The notes below the pieces were generated by a model. The model saw only the letters and a program-made list of their open reading frames with translations, had not been told where the DNA came from and did not search any database. A DNA stretch of 22,009 bases from CAYJAZ01 sp964369165 (GTDB taxonomy: Bacteria > Desulfobacterota > Desulfovibrionia > Desulfovibrionales > Desulfovibrionaceae): positions 1-22,009 of the forward strand of contig CAYJFE010000044.1 of NCBI GenBank assembly GCA_964369165.1, in the 5' to 3' direction. The position numbers and the translations under genes are program-made. Positions 15,290 to 22,009 of the stretch are shown piece after piece. Each line of letters starts with the position of its first letter. The first letter of the stretch is position 1.

Positions 15290-18064
15290 ATGGAAAAGCC
15301 AGAAAAATTATCACCCATGTATGAGCAATACCTCTCAATAAAAAAAGAATATCCAGATGGTTTTCTTTTTTATAGAATGGGTGATTTTTATGAGCTTTTC
15401 TTTGACGATGCTGTAGAAGTTGCCAAAGAATTGCAACTCACACTCACAGCAAGATCGAAAGATTCAAACATTCCTATGGCTGGCGTGCCGCATCATGCCT
15501 TAGAAAATTATGCTTCACAACTTATAGACAGAGGTTTCACTCTTGTTATTTGCGATCAAATTGAAGATCCAAAAACTGCAAAAGGACTTGTAAAACGTGC
15601 AGTTACAAGAATTATAACACCTGGCACTGTTATTGAACCTAATAACCTTGAAGCAAAAGAGCACAATTATCTAGGTGCATATTTTCATAATAGTGAAACT
15701 CAAAATTATGCTTTTGCTTGGCTTGATGTTTCAACGGGTGATTGGACTGGCTTTCAATCAAATAAAGAAAGTGAAGTCACTCAATGGGTATTGAAAATTG
15801 CTCCTAGAGAGCTTTTGCTGGCCGATAATACTTCCGTGCCACCTTTTGTGAGAGCAGTTGAAAATGTACGCAAAACTTTTTTGCCTGTGCGTTCACATTT
15901 TGATAAGAAAAAAGCTTTAGAATTATTGAAAAAAGTTCAACAAGTGCAAGATGCTGCTTCCTTAGGCATTGAAAATTTTCCTGAATTAACTCGATGCCTT
16001 GGCGCTTTGGTGCTCTATCTAGAGCAAACGCAAAAGCAAAGTATTAATTATCTCAAAGAATTTCGCCCGCTTCAACCAAAAAAGTATATGCTTATAGATG
16101 AAGTGACTGAAAAAAATCTTGAATTATTCGTTCGTCTTGATGGAAAAAAAGGGCAGGGCACTCTCGCTTCTGCTTTAGACGAAACCCTAAGCCCAGTCGG
16201 TGGCAGACTTTTAAATCAAAGGATTAGACAACCCTTTGCAGAATTAGAAAGAATTCTCTATCAGCAAGAATTGGTTACTTTTTTTTCTCAAAATACTGCG
16301 ATACGACAGGCTTTGCGCGAGGAATTAAAAAATTTCTATGATATTGAAAGACTTTCAACAAAAATCCATCTCAATCGTGCTTTGCCTAAAGATATCAAAG
16401 CTTTAGCCGATGCTCTCAAGCTTTTACCCGCTATCTATGACATTTTTCATAAAATTAAGCTAGGTAATGACAACTACACTTTTCCTGAAACTCCCGATAG
16501 TGAATGTTCTACGCCTTTAGAAGAAAATAAAGACAATAAATTTAGCTACTTTCCTAAAATGCTCTTAGATATTCTCAATTCTTGGGATTCCATGACTGAT
16601 GTTTCTTCCTATCTTTCAAGTGCGATCAATGATGAATTGCCACAAACAATAAGTGAAGGCAAGATTTTTAGAAAGGGTTTTAATTCTGAACTAGATCATT
16701 ATATACAACTTATGGAAAATAATGATATTTTGCTCAATAATGAATTAGAAAAAGAGCAAAAATCCTGTGATTTGCCAAAGTTGAAATTAGGCTATAATAG
16801 AGTGTTTGGTTATTATTATGAATTGTCAAAAGTAAATAAACCTAGTATCTTACCCACACACTTTCAAATTAAGCAAACACTTGGCAATGCTGAAAGATAC
16901 GCCACAGCAGAATTAAAAAAACTAGAAGTGGAAATATTATCAGCCTCAGATGCAGCCAAAACTCTTGAAACAAAACTGTTCCAAGAACTACGTGACAGGC
17001 TCTGCAGCATTCGCTCTCGTCTTATGTTTATGGCCGACGCCGTCGCTCAACTTGATCTTTCTCAATCATTTGCGCAAACCGCTTGCAAAAATTCTTGGTC
17101 TTGCCCAAGTATTGATAATTCCATTGATTTGAAAATTATTGACGGCAGACACCCTGTTATAGAACCACTTATTGGAAGAACAAACTTTGTTCCAAACAGC
17201 TTAACATTTGATACAAATAAAAGACTTTTACTGATCACTGGCCCAAATATGGCAGGTAAGTCAACAATTCTTCGTCAAACAGCTATTATTGTTTTGCTCG
17301 CACAAATGGGTGCCTATGTGCCAGCGCAAAAAGCAACGATTGGCATAAGCGACAGAATTTTTTCAAGAGTAGGGGCGAGTGATAATCTCTTACGTGGACA
17401 AAGTACATTCATGGTTGAAATGATGGAAACAGCACGTATTCTAAGGCAGTCAACTAAGAAATCACTTATTATTCTTGATGAAATTGGACGTGGAACAAGC
17501 ACTTACGATGGCCTTTCCTTAGCTTTTGCTATTGTGGAAGATTTGACTAAGAAACAAGCACAATCGCCACGCTCCTTGTTTGCCACACATTATCATGAAC
17601 TAACTTCATTAGAAGGTAAGCAATATGGGGTATATACAACGAATGTAGCCATAAGAGAATGGCAAGGCGAAATTGTATTTTTAAGAAAATTAGTGCCTGG
17701 ACCTACAGATAAATCCTACGGCATTGAAGTTGCAAAACTTGCGGGAATTCCTTTGCCTGTAGTGCAAAGAGCAAGATTTATTCTTCAATCATTAGAGCAG
17801 TATAGAGTTGAAAATTCAAAATCTCTCAGCCCACTTTTAGAGAGTAAACAAGATCTTCTCACACTTCCTGGAATTGATTTACCAAAAATTGAAGAAGAAC
17901 AATTAGAAAATCCTTTTTTTGAGGCAGATCAAAAGCAAGAACATCCATTAGTTGAAATTTTACTCGATCTTGAACCTGATGAAATTTCACCTATGCAAGC
18001 TTTTAATATGATACATGAATGGAAAAAACTTTGGGGAATGAAAAATTCTTCAAGTAGCACATAA
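15290..18064 (+). CDS. mutS: DNA mismatch repair ATPase MutS
   Basis: The 924-aa MutS binds mismatches and starts repair with MutL. The mismatch-wedge motif is intact as DFYELFF, with Phe33 and Glu35. The Walker A motif GPNMAGKST is at 651-659, followed by the DEIGRGTSTYDG Walker B/signature region and FATHYHEL. The C-terminal tail PDEISPMQAFNMIHEW matches the MutS dimer/tetramer region. At 924 residues it is about 50-70 longer than usual. Part of the surplus is a Glu/Asp/Asn-rich insert near residues 390-425 in the lever/core part. The ribosome site is weak (AGAG). The lipoprotein gene follows after 10 nt and is probably cotranscribed. Confidence 0.97.
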   Translation: MEKPEKLSPMYEQYLSIKKEYPDGFLFYRMGDFYELFFDDAVEVAKELQLTLTARSKDSNIPMAGVPHHALENYASQLIDRGFTLVICDQIEDPKTAKGLVKRAVTRIITPGTVIEPNNLEAKEHNYLGAYFHNSETQNYAFAWLDVSTGDWTGFQSNKESEVTQWVLKIAPRELLLADNTSVPPFVRAVENVRKTFLPVRSHFDKKKALELLKKVQQVQDAASLGIENFPELTRCLGALVLYLEQTQKQSINYLKEFRPLQPKKYMLIDEVTEKNLELFVRLDGKKGQGTLASALDETLSPVGGRLLNQRIRQPFAELERILYQQELVTFFSQNTAIRQALREELKNFYDIERLSTKIHLNRALPKDIKALADALKLLPAIYDIFHKIKLGNDNYTFPETPDSECSTPLEENKDNKFSYFPKMLLDILNSWDSMTDVSSYLSSAINDELPQTISEGKIFRKGFNSELDHYIQLMENNDILLNNELEKEQKSCDLPKLKLGYNRVFGYYYELSKVNKPSILPTHFQIKQTLGNAERYATAELKKLEVEILSASDAAKTLETKLFQELRDRLCSIRSRLMFMADAVAQLDLSQSFAQTACKNSWSCPSIDNSIDLKIIDGRHPVIEPLIGRTNFVPNSLTFDTNKRLLLITGPNMAGKSTILRQTAIIVLLAQMGAYVPAQKATIGISDRIFSRVGASDNLLRGQSTFMVEMMETARILRQSTKKSLIILDEIGRGTSTYDGLSLAFAIVEDLTKKQAQSPRSLFATHYHELTSLEGKQYGVYTTNVAIREWQGEIVFLRKLVPGPTDKSYGIEVAKLAGIPLPVVQRARFILQSLEQYRVENSKSLSPLLESKQDLLTLPGIDLPKIEEEQLENPFFEADQKQEHPLVEILLDLEPDEISPMQAFNMIHEWKKLWGMKNSSSST

Positions 18065-18074
18065 GGAAAAAATA

Positions 18075-18614
18075 ATGAAAAATTCAAAATTACAGATAAT
18101 TACAGTAATATTATTGCTATTAGTTGTAGCTTGTGGTAAAAAAGCACTTCCTATAGCCAACTTGAGTGAAGACGCATTTACTTGGCTGAATATTGGAGCA
18201 ACTTTTACCAATGATTTTCGCACTGAAGAAAATCTCAGCACTACCATGCAGGCTATAGCTACGGATAATATTGAGCTAAAGCAAGAAATTGCGCAGGAAA
18301 TGCTCAATGAAAACTTGGATACTTCCTGTCTTACAATCTTTGGCCAAATCCAAGGTAATATAGATAATGTTAATACAATTATTGTAGAATCTCAAGGTCT
18401 TACCGATGACTGTAAAAATTGTTCCTTTGTTGCAGAAATGTCACAAACTTATGTAAATCAAGAATTACAGTCACTCATTAATTACGAAACTAACACTTTT
18501 CAACTCAATTATTGCCCACAAAGAGGCTATGATGAATATAGATGGCGTCTGCTTGGTATAAACAAGGTGAAAGGCGTGCCTGAAGTTGAATCACAAGTGA
18601 TAATTACACGATAA
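18075..18614 (+). CDS. Unrecognised small lipoprotein downstream of mutS
   Basis: The 179-aa protein has a clear lipoprotein signal (about residues 5-19, lipobox VVAC, Cys20). I do not recognise the family. The mature part carries four further cysteines (85, 113, 116, 147), including CKNC, so disulfides or a metal site in the periplasm are possible. AAGGA precedes the ATG by about 7 nt. The first 60 residues after the signal are helical and polar. The rest looks mixed alpha/beta. It lies 10 nt after mutS, but nothing suggests a repair role, so cotranscription may be incidental. Function unknown. Confidence 0.75.
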   Translation: MKNSKLQIITVILLLLVVACGKKALPIANLSEDAFTWLNIGATFTNDFRTEENLSTTMQAIATDNIELKQEIAQEMLNENLDTSCLTIFGQIQGNIDNVNTIIVESQGLTDDCKNCSFVAEMSQTYVNQELQSLINYETNTFQLNYCPQRGYDEYRWRLLGINKVKGVPEVESQVIITR

Positions 18615-18624
18615 TATTATAACT

Positions 18625-18683
18625 GCGAGTGTTTATTTAAGCGCTTTAAGACATTAACACTCAGAAGTCTTTTCTACACTCGC
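18625..18683. terminator. Possible shared hairpin terminator between convergent genes
   Basis: GCGAGTGT (18625-18632) can pair with ACACTCGC (18676-18683), which abuts the recN stop. Alternatively GAGTGTT (18627-18633) can pair with AACACTC (18656-18662). There is no long T run on either side, so termination is plausible but not textbook. Confidence 0.4.
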
Positions 18684-20267
18684 TTATTCTAGTCCTTGCA
18701 TTCTATCTAATTCTTTCAGCCTTTGCGCTTCATTCATAGCTTTACATTTAGTAAAGGTTTGATTATCAATCACTTCTTTTTGAACTAAGAAATGTTTTTG
18801 CGCATATTTTGCAAGATTTGCCCAATGTGTTATGAGTAGCATTTGTTGTTTTTGCGATAAATTATTCAATCTATCCGCAACCTTATTCAAAGTGTTTCCG
18901 CCAATTCCCGCGTCAACTTCATCAAAGATAAGCAGTGAAAGTTCTGAATGCGCTTGCAGTGAAGTGATTGCGAGTAAAAAGCGTGAGAGTTCGCCGCCTG
19001 AGGCAATTTTATCAAGAGCTTGAGGTGGTTGCCCTGGATTTGGTGCAAAAAGTAGGCTATAAATATTCTCGACTGAAGGATGTAGTTCTTGAAATTCATT
19101 CCAGATTTCTTTTTCTTGCATTTTAGGCAAAATTTCTAAACCTTCTGCAAAACCAAGGCCTTGCAATTCAAGTTTCAGTAAAGAACAAAACTTATCAGCC
19201 GCTTTACTTCTTGCTTGATTGATGATTTGTAATTTCTCTTGCAAAGCTATAATAAGGCTATGTTCCTTTTTATCAGCCTGCATCATGTCAAGCTCAGAAT
19301 TGTCTAAAAAGGTGAGATTTTCATTAATTTCATCACTGAGATTAATAATTTCTGGTATAGTTCTTCTTAATTTTCTTTTTAATTGCGCAAGTTCAAATAG
19401 CCTATGTTCAACAGATTCAATATCGTAACCTTCTTCTGATTCGTATTTAGGAACTGATCTTAATTTTTGTTCTATTGTAGAAATTTCTTGGCTCAGATTA
19501 TCAATATTTTCCAAATTCTCTTGAAAAGATGAATCAATATCAGATATTTGACCAATAATTCTTTTTAATGATTGTAAATGACTTGTCAAAGAAGGTTCTT
19601 GTCTAAGAAGCGTCAGTCCGCTATCGTAGAGAGATTGAATTTTCTCAAAAGAGCGAAATTCTGTTCGAATTTCTTCTAATCTCTCTTCTTCGTTTTCTTC
19701 TGGTTGAACTTTATTAATGATTTCTTGTTGACTTTCTAAAAGTTCACGCCTATCTCTTAGATCATTTATTTTTTGCAACAAATCTTTTTTATATTGACTA
19801 ACTTGCTTTAATTCAAGAAGTATTTCATTTTTTTCTTGAAGTATTTGTTTAGATTTATCTTCAAGGTAATCATCAATAAGCTTAGCTTGAAAACTTGCTT
19901 GCAAAAGTTTTTGCTGACCGTGTTGTGAAGCGTGTAAAATAAGATTTGGGCGAAGGTTTTTAATTGTTTCTTGTGTTGCTAAAGAATTATTTAAAAAGAA
20001 ACGACTTCTGCCTGTTTCTGCAATAAGCTCTCGTTTTATTATGATTTCTTCGTCATTGTGATAGAATAAAACTTCGACTTCAGCTTTTTCTGCATTTGGG
20101 CGAATGAGTGAAGTTTCAAGTTTTTCACCCAAAACAAAATTTAATGCCTTGATAATAAAGGATTTTCCTGCTCCAGTTTCACCTGTAAGGACATTCATAC
20201 CTTTTGTGAAGTCTAATTTCATATCTTCGATGAGAGCTAGATTTTTTATATGAAGAAATTCAAGCAT
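18684..20267 (-). CDS. recN: DNA repair ATPase RecN
   Basis: The 527-aa SMC-like protein acts in double-strand break repair and recombination. Walker A is GETGAGKS (29-36), with the RecN-type start LEFLHIKNLALIE. The middle (about 150-350) is a long charged coiled coil. The ABC signature SGGELSR lies near 422, Walker B IFDEVDAGIGG near 450, and LLITHWANLAKYA follows as the switch segment. It is slightly shorter than E. coli RecN (553). The usual TH(L/Q)P..A is TH(W)ANLA here, a small variation. GAGG lies 8 nt before the ATG, and a good extended -10 promoter sits upstream. I see no obvious LexA-type operator in that region, but the operator of this lineage need not resemble the E. coli one. 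Confidence 0.95.
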   Translation of the reverse strand: MLEFLHIKNLALIEDMKLDFTKGMNVLTGETGAGKSFIIKALNFVLGEKLETSLIRPNAEKAEVEVLFYHNDEEIIIKRELIAETGRSRFFLNNSLATQETIKNLRPNLILHASQHGQQKLLQASFQAKLIDDYLEDKSKQILQEKNEILLELKQVSQYKKDLLQKINDLRDRRELLESQQEIINKVQPEENEEERLEEIRTEFRSFEKIQSLYDSGLTLLRQEPSLTSHLQSLKRIIGQISDIDSSFQENLENIDNLSQEISTIEQKLRSVPKYESEEGYDIESVEHRLFELAQLKRKLRRTIPEIINLSDEINENLTFLDNSELDMMQADKKEHSLIIALQEKLQIINQARSKAADKFCSLLKLELQGLGFAEGLEILPKMQEKEIWNEFQELHPSVENIYSLLFAPNPGQPPQALDKIASGGELSRFLLAITSLQAHSELSLLIFDEVDAGIGGNTLNKVADRLNNLSQKQQMLLITHWANLAKYAQKHFLVQKEVIDNQTFTKCKAMNEAQRLKELDRMQGLE

Positions 20268-20298
20268 TTATAAACCTCTATAGAAAAATTGATAAAAC

Positions 20299-20327
20299 AT
20301 TATAGCAAGTTCAATAAAAGTGCGCAA
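20299..20327 (-). promoter_or_regulatory. Extended -10 promoter of recN
   Basis: On the minus strand a perfect TATAAT (20304-20299) is preceded by TGC (extended -10) and, 17 nt upstream, by TTGCGC as a partial -35 (20327-20322). Transcription would start near 20292, about 25 nt before the recN ATG. Confidence 0.75.
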
Positions 20328-20411
20328 GTGAATAATTTTCACATTAGAGTATATTAAGCTTAACTTGTTGATATTATAACTTTAAAAACAAACTTTATGC
20401 AAATAATAGAC

Positions 20412-20439
20412 TTGACAAAAGTCATTTTTTCTCTATACT
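20412..20439 (+). promoter_or_regulatory. Sigma-70 type promoter of the CHASE-GGDEF gene
   Basis: TTGACA (20412-20417), a 16-nt spacer and TATACT (20434-20439). The start would be near 20446, giving a leader of about 50 nt. GACTT-N5-AAGTC (20409-20423) forms a small inverted repeat over the -35 box, possibly an operator, but short enough to be chance. Confidence 0.75.
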
Positions 20440-20472
20440 TTTTAAAATTTATGAAGAGCTAAGCTTTGTTTG

Positions 20473-20494
20473 AAGGTTTATTTAAGGTTTATTT
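20473..20494 (+). repeat. Tandem 11-nt duplication carrying the ribosome binding site
   Basis: AAGGTTTATTT occurs twice head to tail (20473-20483 and 20484-20494) just before the ATG at 20498. Each unit contains AAGG, so two ribosome-binding cores lie about 10 and 21 nt upstream. Only the nearer is well placed. Confidence 0.85.
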
Positions 20495-20497
20495 AGT

Positions 20498-21862
20498 ATG
20501 AAAACATCTACAATTGCATTTATTTTTATGATGGTAGTTAGTGTGTCTGTCAATGTATTCAGAATACATTTAATGCATGAAGAGCACGATCAAAACTTAA
20601 GAATTTTAGCTCAAGAAGAATCAAAAGAAATCGAACTTATTATAGAAAATGCGCTTACTCCTGTAAGGGTTTTAGGCGAATTTGTTAAAATTACAGATGC
20701 ACATTTCACAAAACTCTCATTTGATAGCATAGCAAAAGAATTGTTTAATTCTGAGGAATTATCCTCCTTAGCTTGGCTTCCTGACGGCATAGTAAAGTAT
20801 AATTTTCCTTATGAAGAAAATAAATCAAGTATTGGTAAAAGCGCATTTGAAGAGAATAGAGTCACCTATCAAGACGCTATAAAAGCAAGAGATACGCAAT
20901 CAATAGTTTTGTCTGGCCCTTTTGAAGAATTGAATAGTGGCAGAGGATTATTAGCAATTAATCCAATTTTTCTTGTAGCAGGGACGCATTGGTCAGAATT
21001 AAAAAGAAGCGGTAAATTTATAGGTTTTACTTCCTTAACTATGCGTATTCCTGAAATTTTTGAAGCTTCTCGTCTTTCATTACTTGATGATTTAGGCTAT
21101 GAATACGCACTTTTCACAACTTTCGACCATGTAAAGAAAGAATTAATATCAAGTAAAAATTTTGAAATGGATAAATCTATTTCAAAAAACTTTTTCTTAT
21201 ATGGTCAAGAATGGGTTTTGCATATTTATAGTAAAACTTTGCTCTATGAAGAGTATAAAAATCTCTTAATTACATTTATTATCAACCTTTTAGTGTTATT
21301 TGTTGTCTATTATGCACTGAAAAATCAAGAAAGCAAAAAAGATATTGCTATGCAACAGCTTAATATTGATGGCTTGACAGGTGCTTATAATAAAAGATTT
21401 TTAGAACAATATTTTAAAAAACATACAATCCTGCAAACAAAACTCACTCTTTTCTTTATAGATTTGAATGACTTTAAACCTGTAAACGACACTTATGGGC
21501 ACGATGTAGGCGATCAATTGCTTCTTGCTTATACAAGACGCTTGATAGCAAGATTTAAAAAATCTACTCTTGTCGTGCGAACAGGTGGCGATGAATTTAT
21601 TGTAATCATTGAAGAAGATTTATCACAAGACGCGCTTGAAAATATTCTACATAGACTTTATGGTTGCTCAAATCAACCTTTTGTAGTTGATGAATTATCA
21701 GTGCAAATTTCTTCAAGTATAGGTTTTGCATGGTTCCCTAAAGAAGCGGAAACATTAGAAGAAATTTCAGTTCTTGCTGATTCAAGAATGTATGCCAAAA
21801 AGCAAGCGCTCAAAAGAGATCGAAAAGTCAGCGCATTAGACGATAGCCAAGTGACAATATAG
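20498..21862 (+). CDS. Membrane-bound CHASE-GGDEF diguanylate cyclase
   Basis: The 454-aa protein is anchored by helix 1 (about 5-24) and helix 2 (about 255-273). Between them lies an extracytoplasmic CHASE-type sensor, recognisable by the ALTPVRVLGEFV start, SLAWLPDG, and LSGPFEELNSGRGLLAINPIF. The cytoplasmic GGDEF domain (about 285-440) has IDLNDFKPVNDTYGHDVGD and an intact GGDEF at 363-367, so it should make c-di-GMP in response to a periplasmic ligand. CHASE domains bind small molecules such as cytokinin-like compounds or short peptides in other organisms. The ligand here is unknown. The RxxD inhibitory site upstream of GGDEF is missing. It has its own promoter and is divergent from recN. 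Its TAG stop overlaps the first 2 nt of the terminal repeat. Confidence 0.92.
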   Translation: MKTSTIAFIFMMVVSVSVNVFRIHLMHEEHDQNLRILAQEESKEIELIIENALTPVRVLGEFVKITDAHFTKLSFDSIAKELFNSEELSSLAWLPDGIVKYNFPYEENKSSIGKSAFEENRVTYQDAIKARDTQSIVLSGPFEELNSGRGLLAINPIFLVAGTHWSELKRSGKFIGFTSLTMRIPEIFEASRLSLLDDLGYEYALFTTFDHVKKELISSKNFEMDKSISKNFFLYGQEWVLHIYSKTLLYEEYKNLLITFIINLLVLFVVYYALKNQESKKDIAMQQLNIDGLTGAYNKRFLEQYFKKHTILQTKLTLFFIDLNDFKPVNDTYGHDVGDQLLLAYTRRLIARFKKSTLVVRTGGDEFIVIIEEDLSQDALENILHRLYGCSNQPFVVDELSVQISSSIGFAWFPKEAETLEEISVLADSRMYAKKQALKRDRKVSALDDSQVTI

Positions 21863-21915
21863 TATAGATTTTGGGCTTTGCCACAAAATCCTCACGGCGC
21901 AAGAAGCGGGGTTCT
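21861..21915. repeat. Terminal 55-nt direct repeat, copy 1 of a 94-nt period
   Basis: These 55 nt are repeated exactly at 21955-22009, 94 nt later, and the second copy is cut by the end of the window. The copy begins right at the end of the CHASE-GGDEF stop codon and is richer in G+C than the surroundings. It contains a hairpin: GATTTTGGGC (21867-21876) pairs with GCC-a-CAAAATC (21880-21890) with one bulged A. GCAAGAA (21899-21905) pairs with TTCTTGC (21912-21918), just past the copy. It has no clear coding potential (94 is not a multiple of 3). Confidence 0.9.
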
Positions 21916-21918
21916 TGC

Positions 21919-21942
21919 TTGTTCGCTAAAGATTTGTTCGCT
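21919..21942. repeat. Short 9-nt direct repeat inside the spacer of the terminal repeat
   Basis: TTGTTCGCT occurs at 21919-21927 and again at 21934-21942, within the 39 nt between the two copies of the longer repeat. Confidence 0.8.
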
Positions 21943-21954
21943 TTGCTTACATTA

Positions 21955-22009
21955 AGTATAGATTTTGGGCTTTGCCACAAAATCCTCACGGCGCAAGAAG
22001 CGGGGTTCT
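21955..22009. repeat. Terminal 55-nt direct repeat, copy 2, truncated by the window end
   Basis: Identical to 21861-21915 over all 55 visible nt. The base before each copy differs (T at 21860, A at 21954), so the left boundary is exact. The right boundary is not visible. The length equals that of the duplicate beside the N gap, which suggests the assembler stopped here after one k-mer of repeat. Confidence 0.9.

Noticed and set aside
20354..20363. Palindrome TTAAGCTTAA between recN and the CHASE-GGDEF gene as an operator
   Set aside because: Ten A/T-rich bases can occur by chance and no second copy is present near either promoter.
21861..22009. CRISPR array
   Set aside because: The repeat is at least 55 nt with a 39-nt gap, just two copies are visible, and no cas genes are nearby.

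Overview
The window is a low-G+C (roughly one third by eye), gene-dense stretch of a bacterial chromosome with no genes of phage, plasmid or transposon origin. The gene content suggests a Desulfovibrionaceae-like member of the Desulfobacterota. It pairs a FAD-linked oxidase with a CCG-domain iron-sulfur subunit of the lactate/glycolate type, has a HypC [NiFe]-hydrogenase maturation factor, a MetH that ends after its B12 domain, and an RpoH-type sigma factor with a long acidic leader. This assignment is an inference from gene families and layout, not from a marker gene.

Layout. (1) 140-2349: a soluble GAF-PAS-GGDEF diguanylate cyclase, then a monocistronic DJ-1/PfpI gene with a consensus promoter and a clean intrinsic terminator. 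(2) 2370-7559, minus strand: a tightly packed four-gene unit metH - yhdT - panF - amidohydrolase. The last gene is split by a 100-N scaffold gap whose flanks are an identical 55-nt duplicate; collapsing this restores a 277-aa enzyme. (3) 7649-11828, plus strand: a likely operon of an rpoH-like sigma factor, a TPR lipoprotein, a LolB-like lipoprotein and hypC. (4) 11853-14561, minus strand: glcD-like and glcF-like subunits of a 2-hydroxyacid (probably D-lactate or glycolate) dehydrogenase, behind a near-consensus promoter. (5) 14785-18614, plus strand: a LapA-domain membrane protein, mutS, and a small unrecognised lipoprotein. (6) 18684-20267, minus strand: recN. (7) 20498-21862: a membrane-bound CHASE-GGDEF diguanylate cyclase. 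(8) 21861-22009: a 55-nt direct repeat with 94-nt period, rich in hairpins, which runs into the end of the window.

How the genes fit together. Carbon and energy metabolism is represented by the hydroxyacid dehydrogenase and hydrogenase maturation. One-carbon and cofactor metabolism is represented by MetH and pantothenate uptake. Genome maintenance is covered by MutS and RecN, stress by the RpoH-like sigma factor and the DJ-1 protein, envelope biology by four lipoprotein or membrane genes, and c-di-GMP signalling by one cyclase near each end. No stretch longer than about 230 nt lacks a gene, and the larger gaps hold promoters or terminators.

I see no convincing previously undescribed multigene system. 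The items most worth a second look are the terminal repeat, the assembly-gap artefact that breaks the amidohydrolase, the acidic leader of the sigma factor, and the MetH without a reactivation domain.
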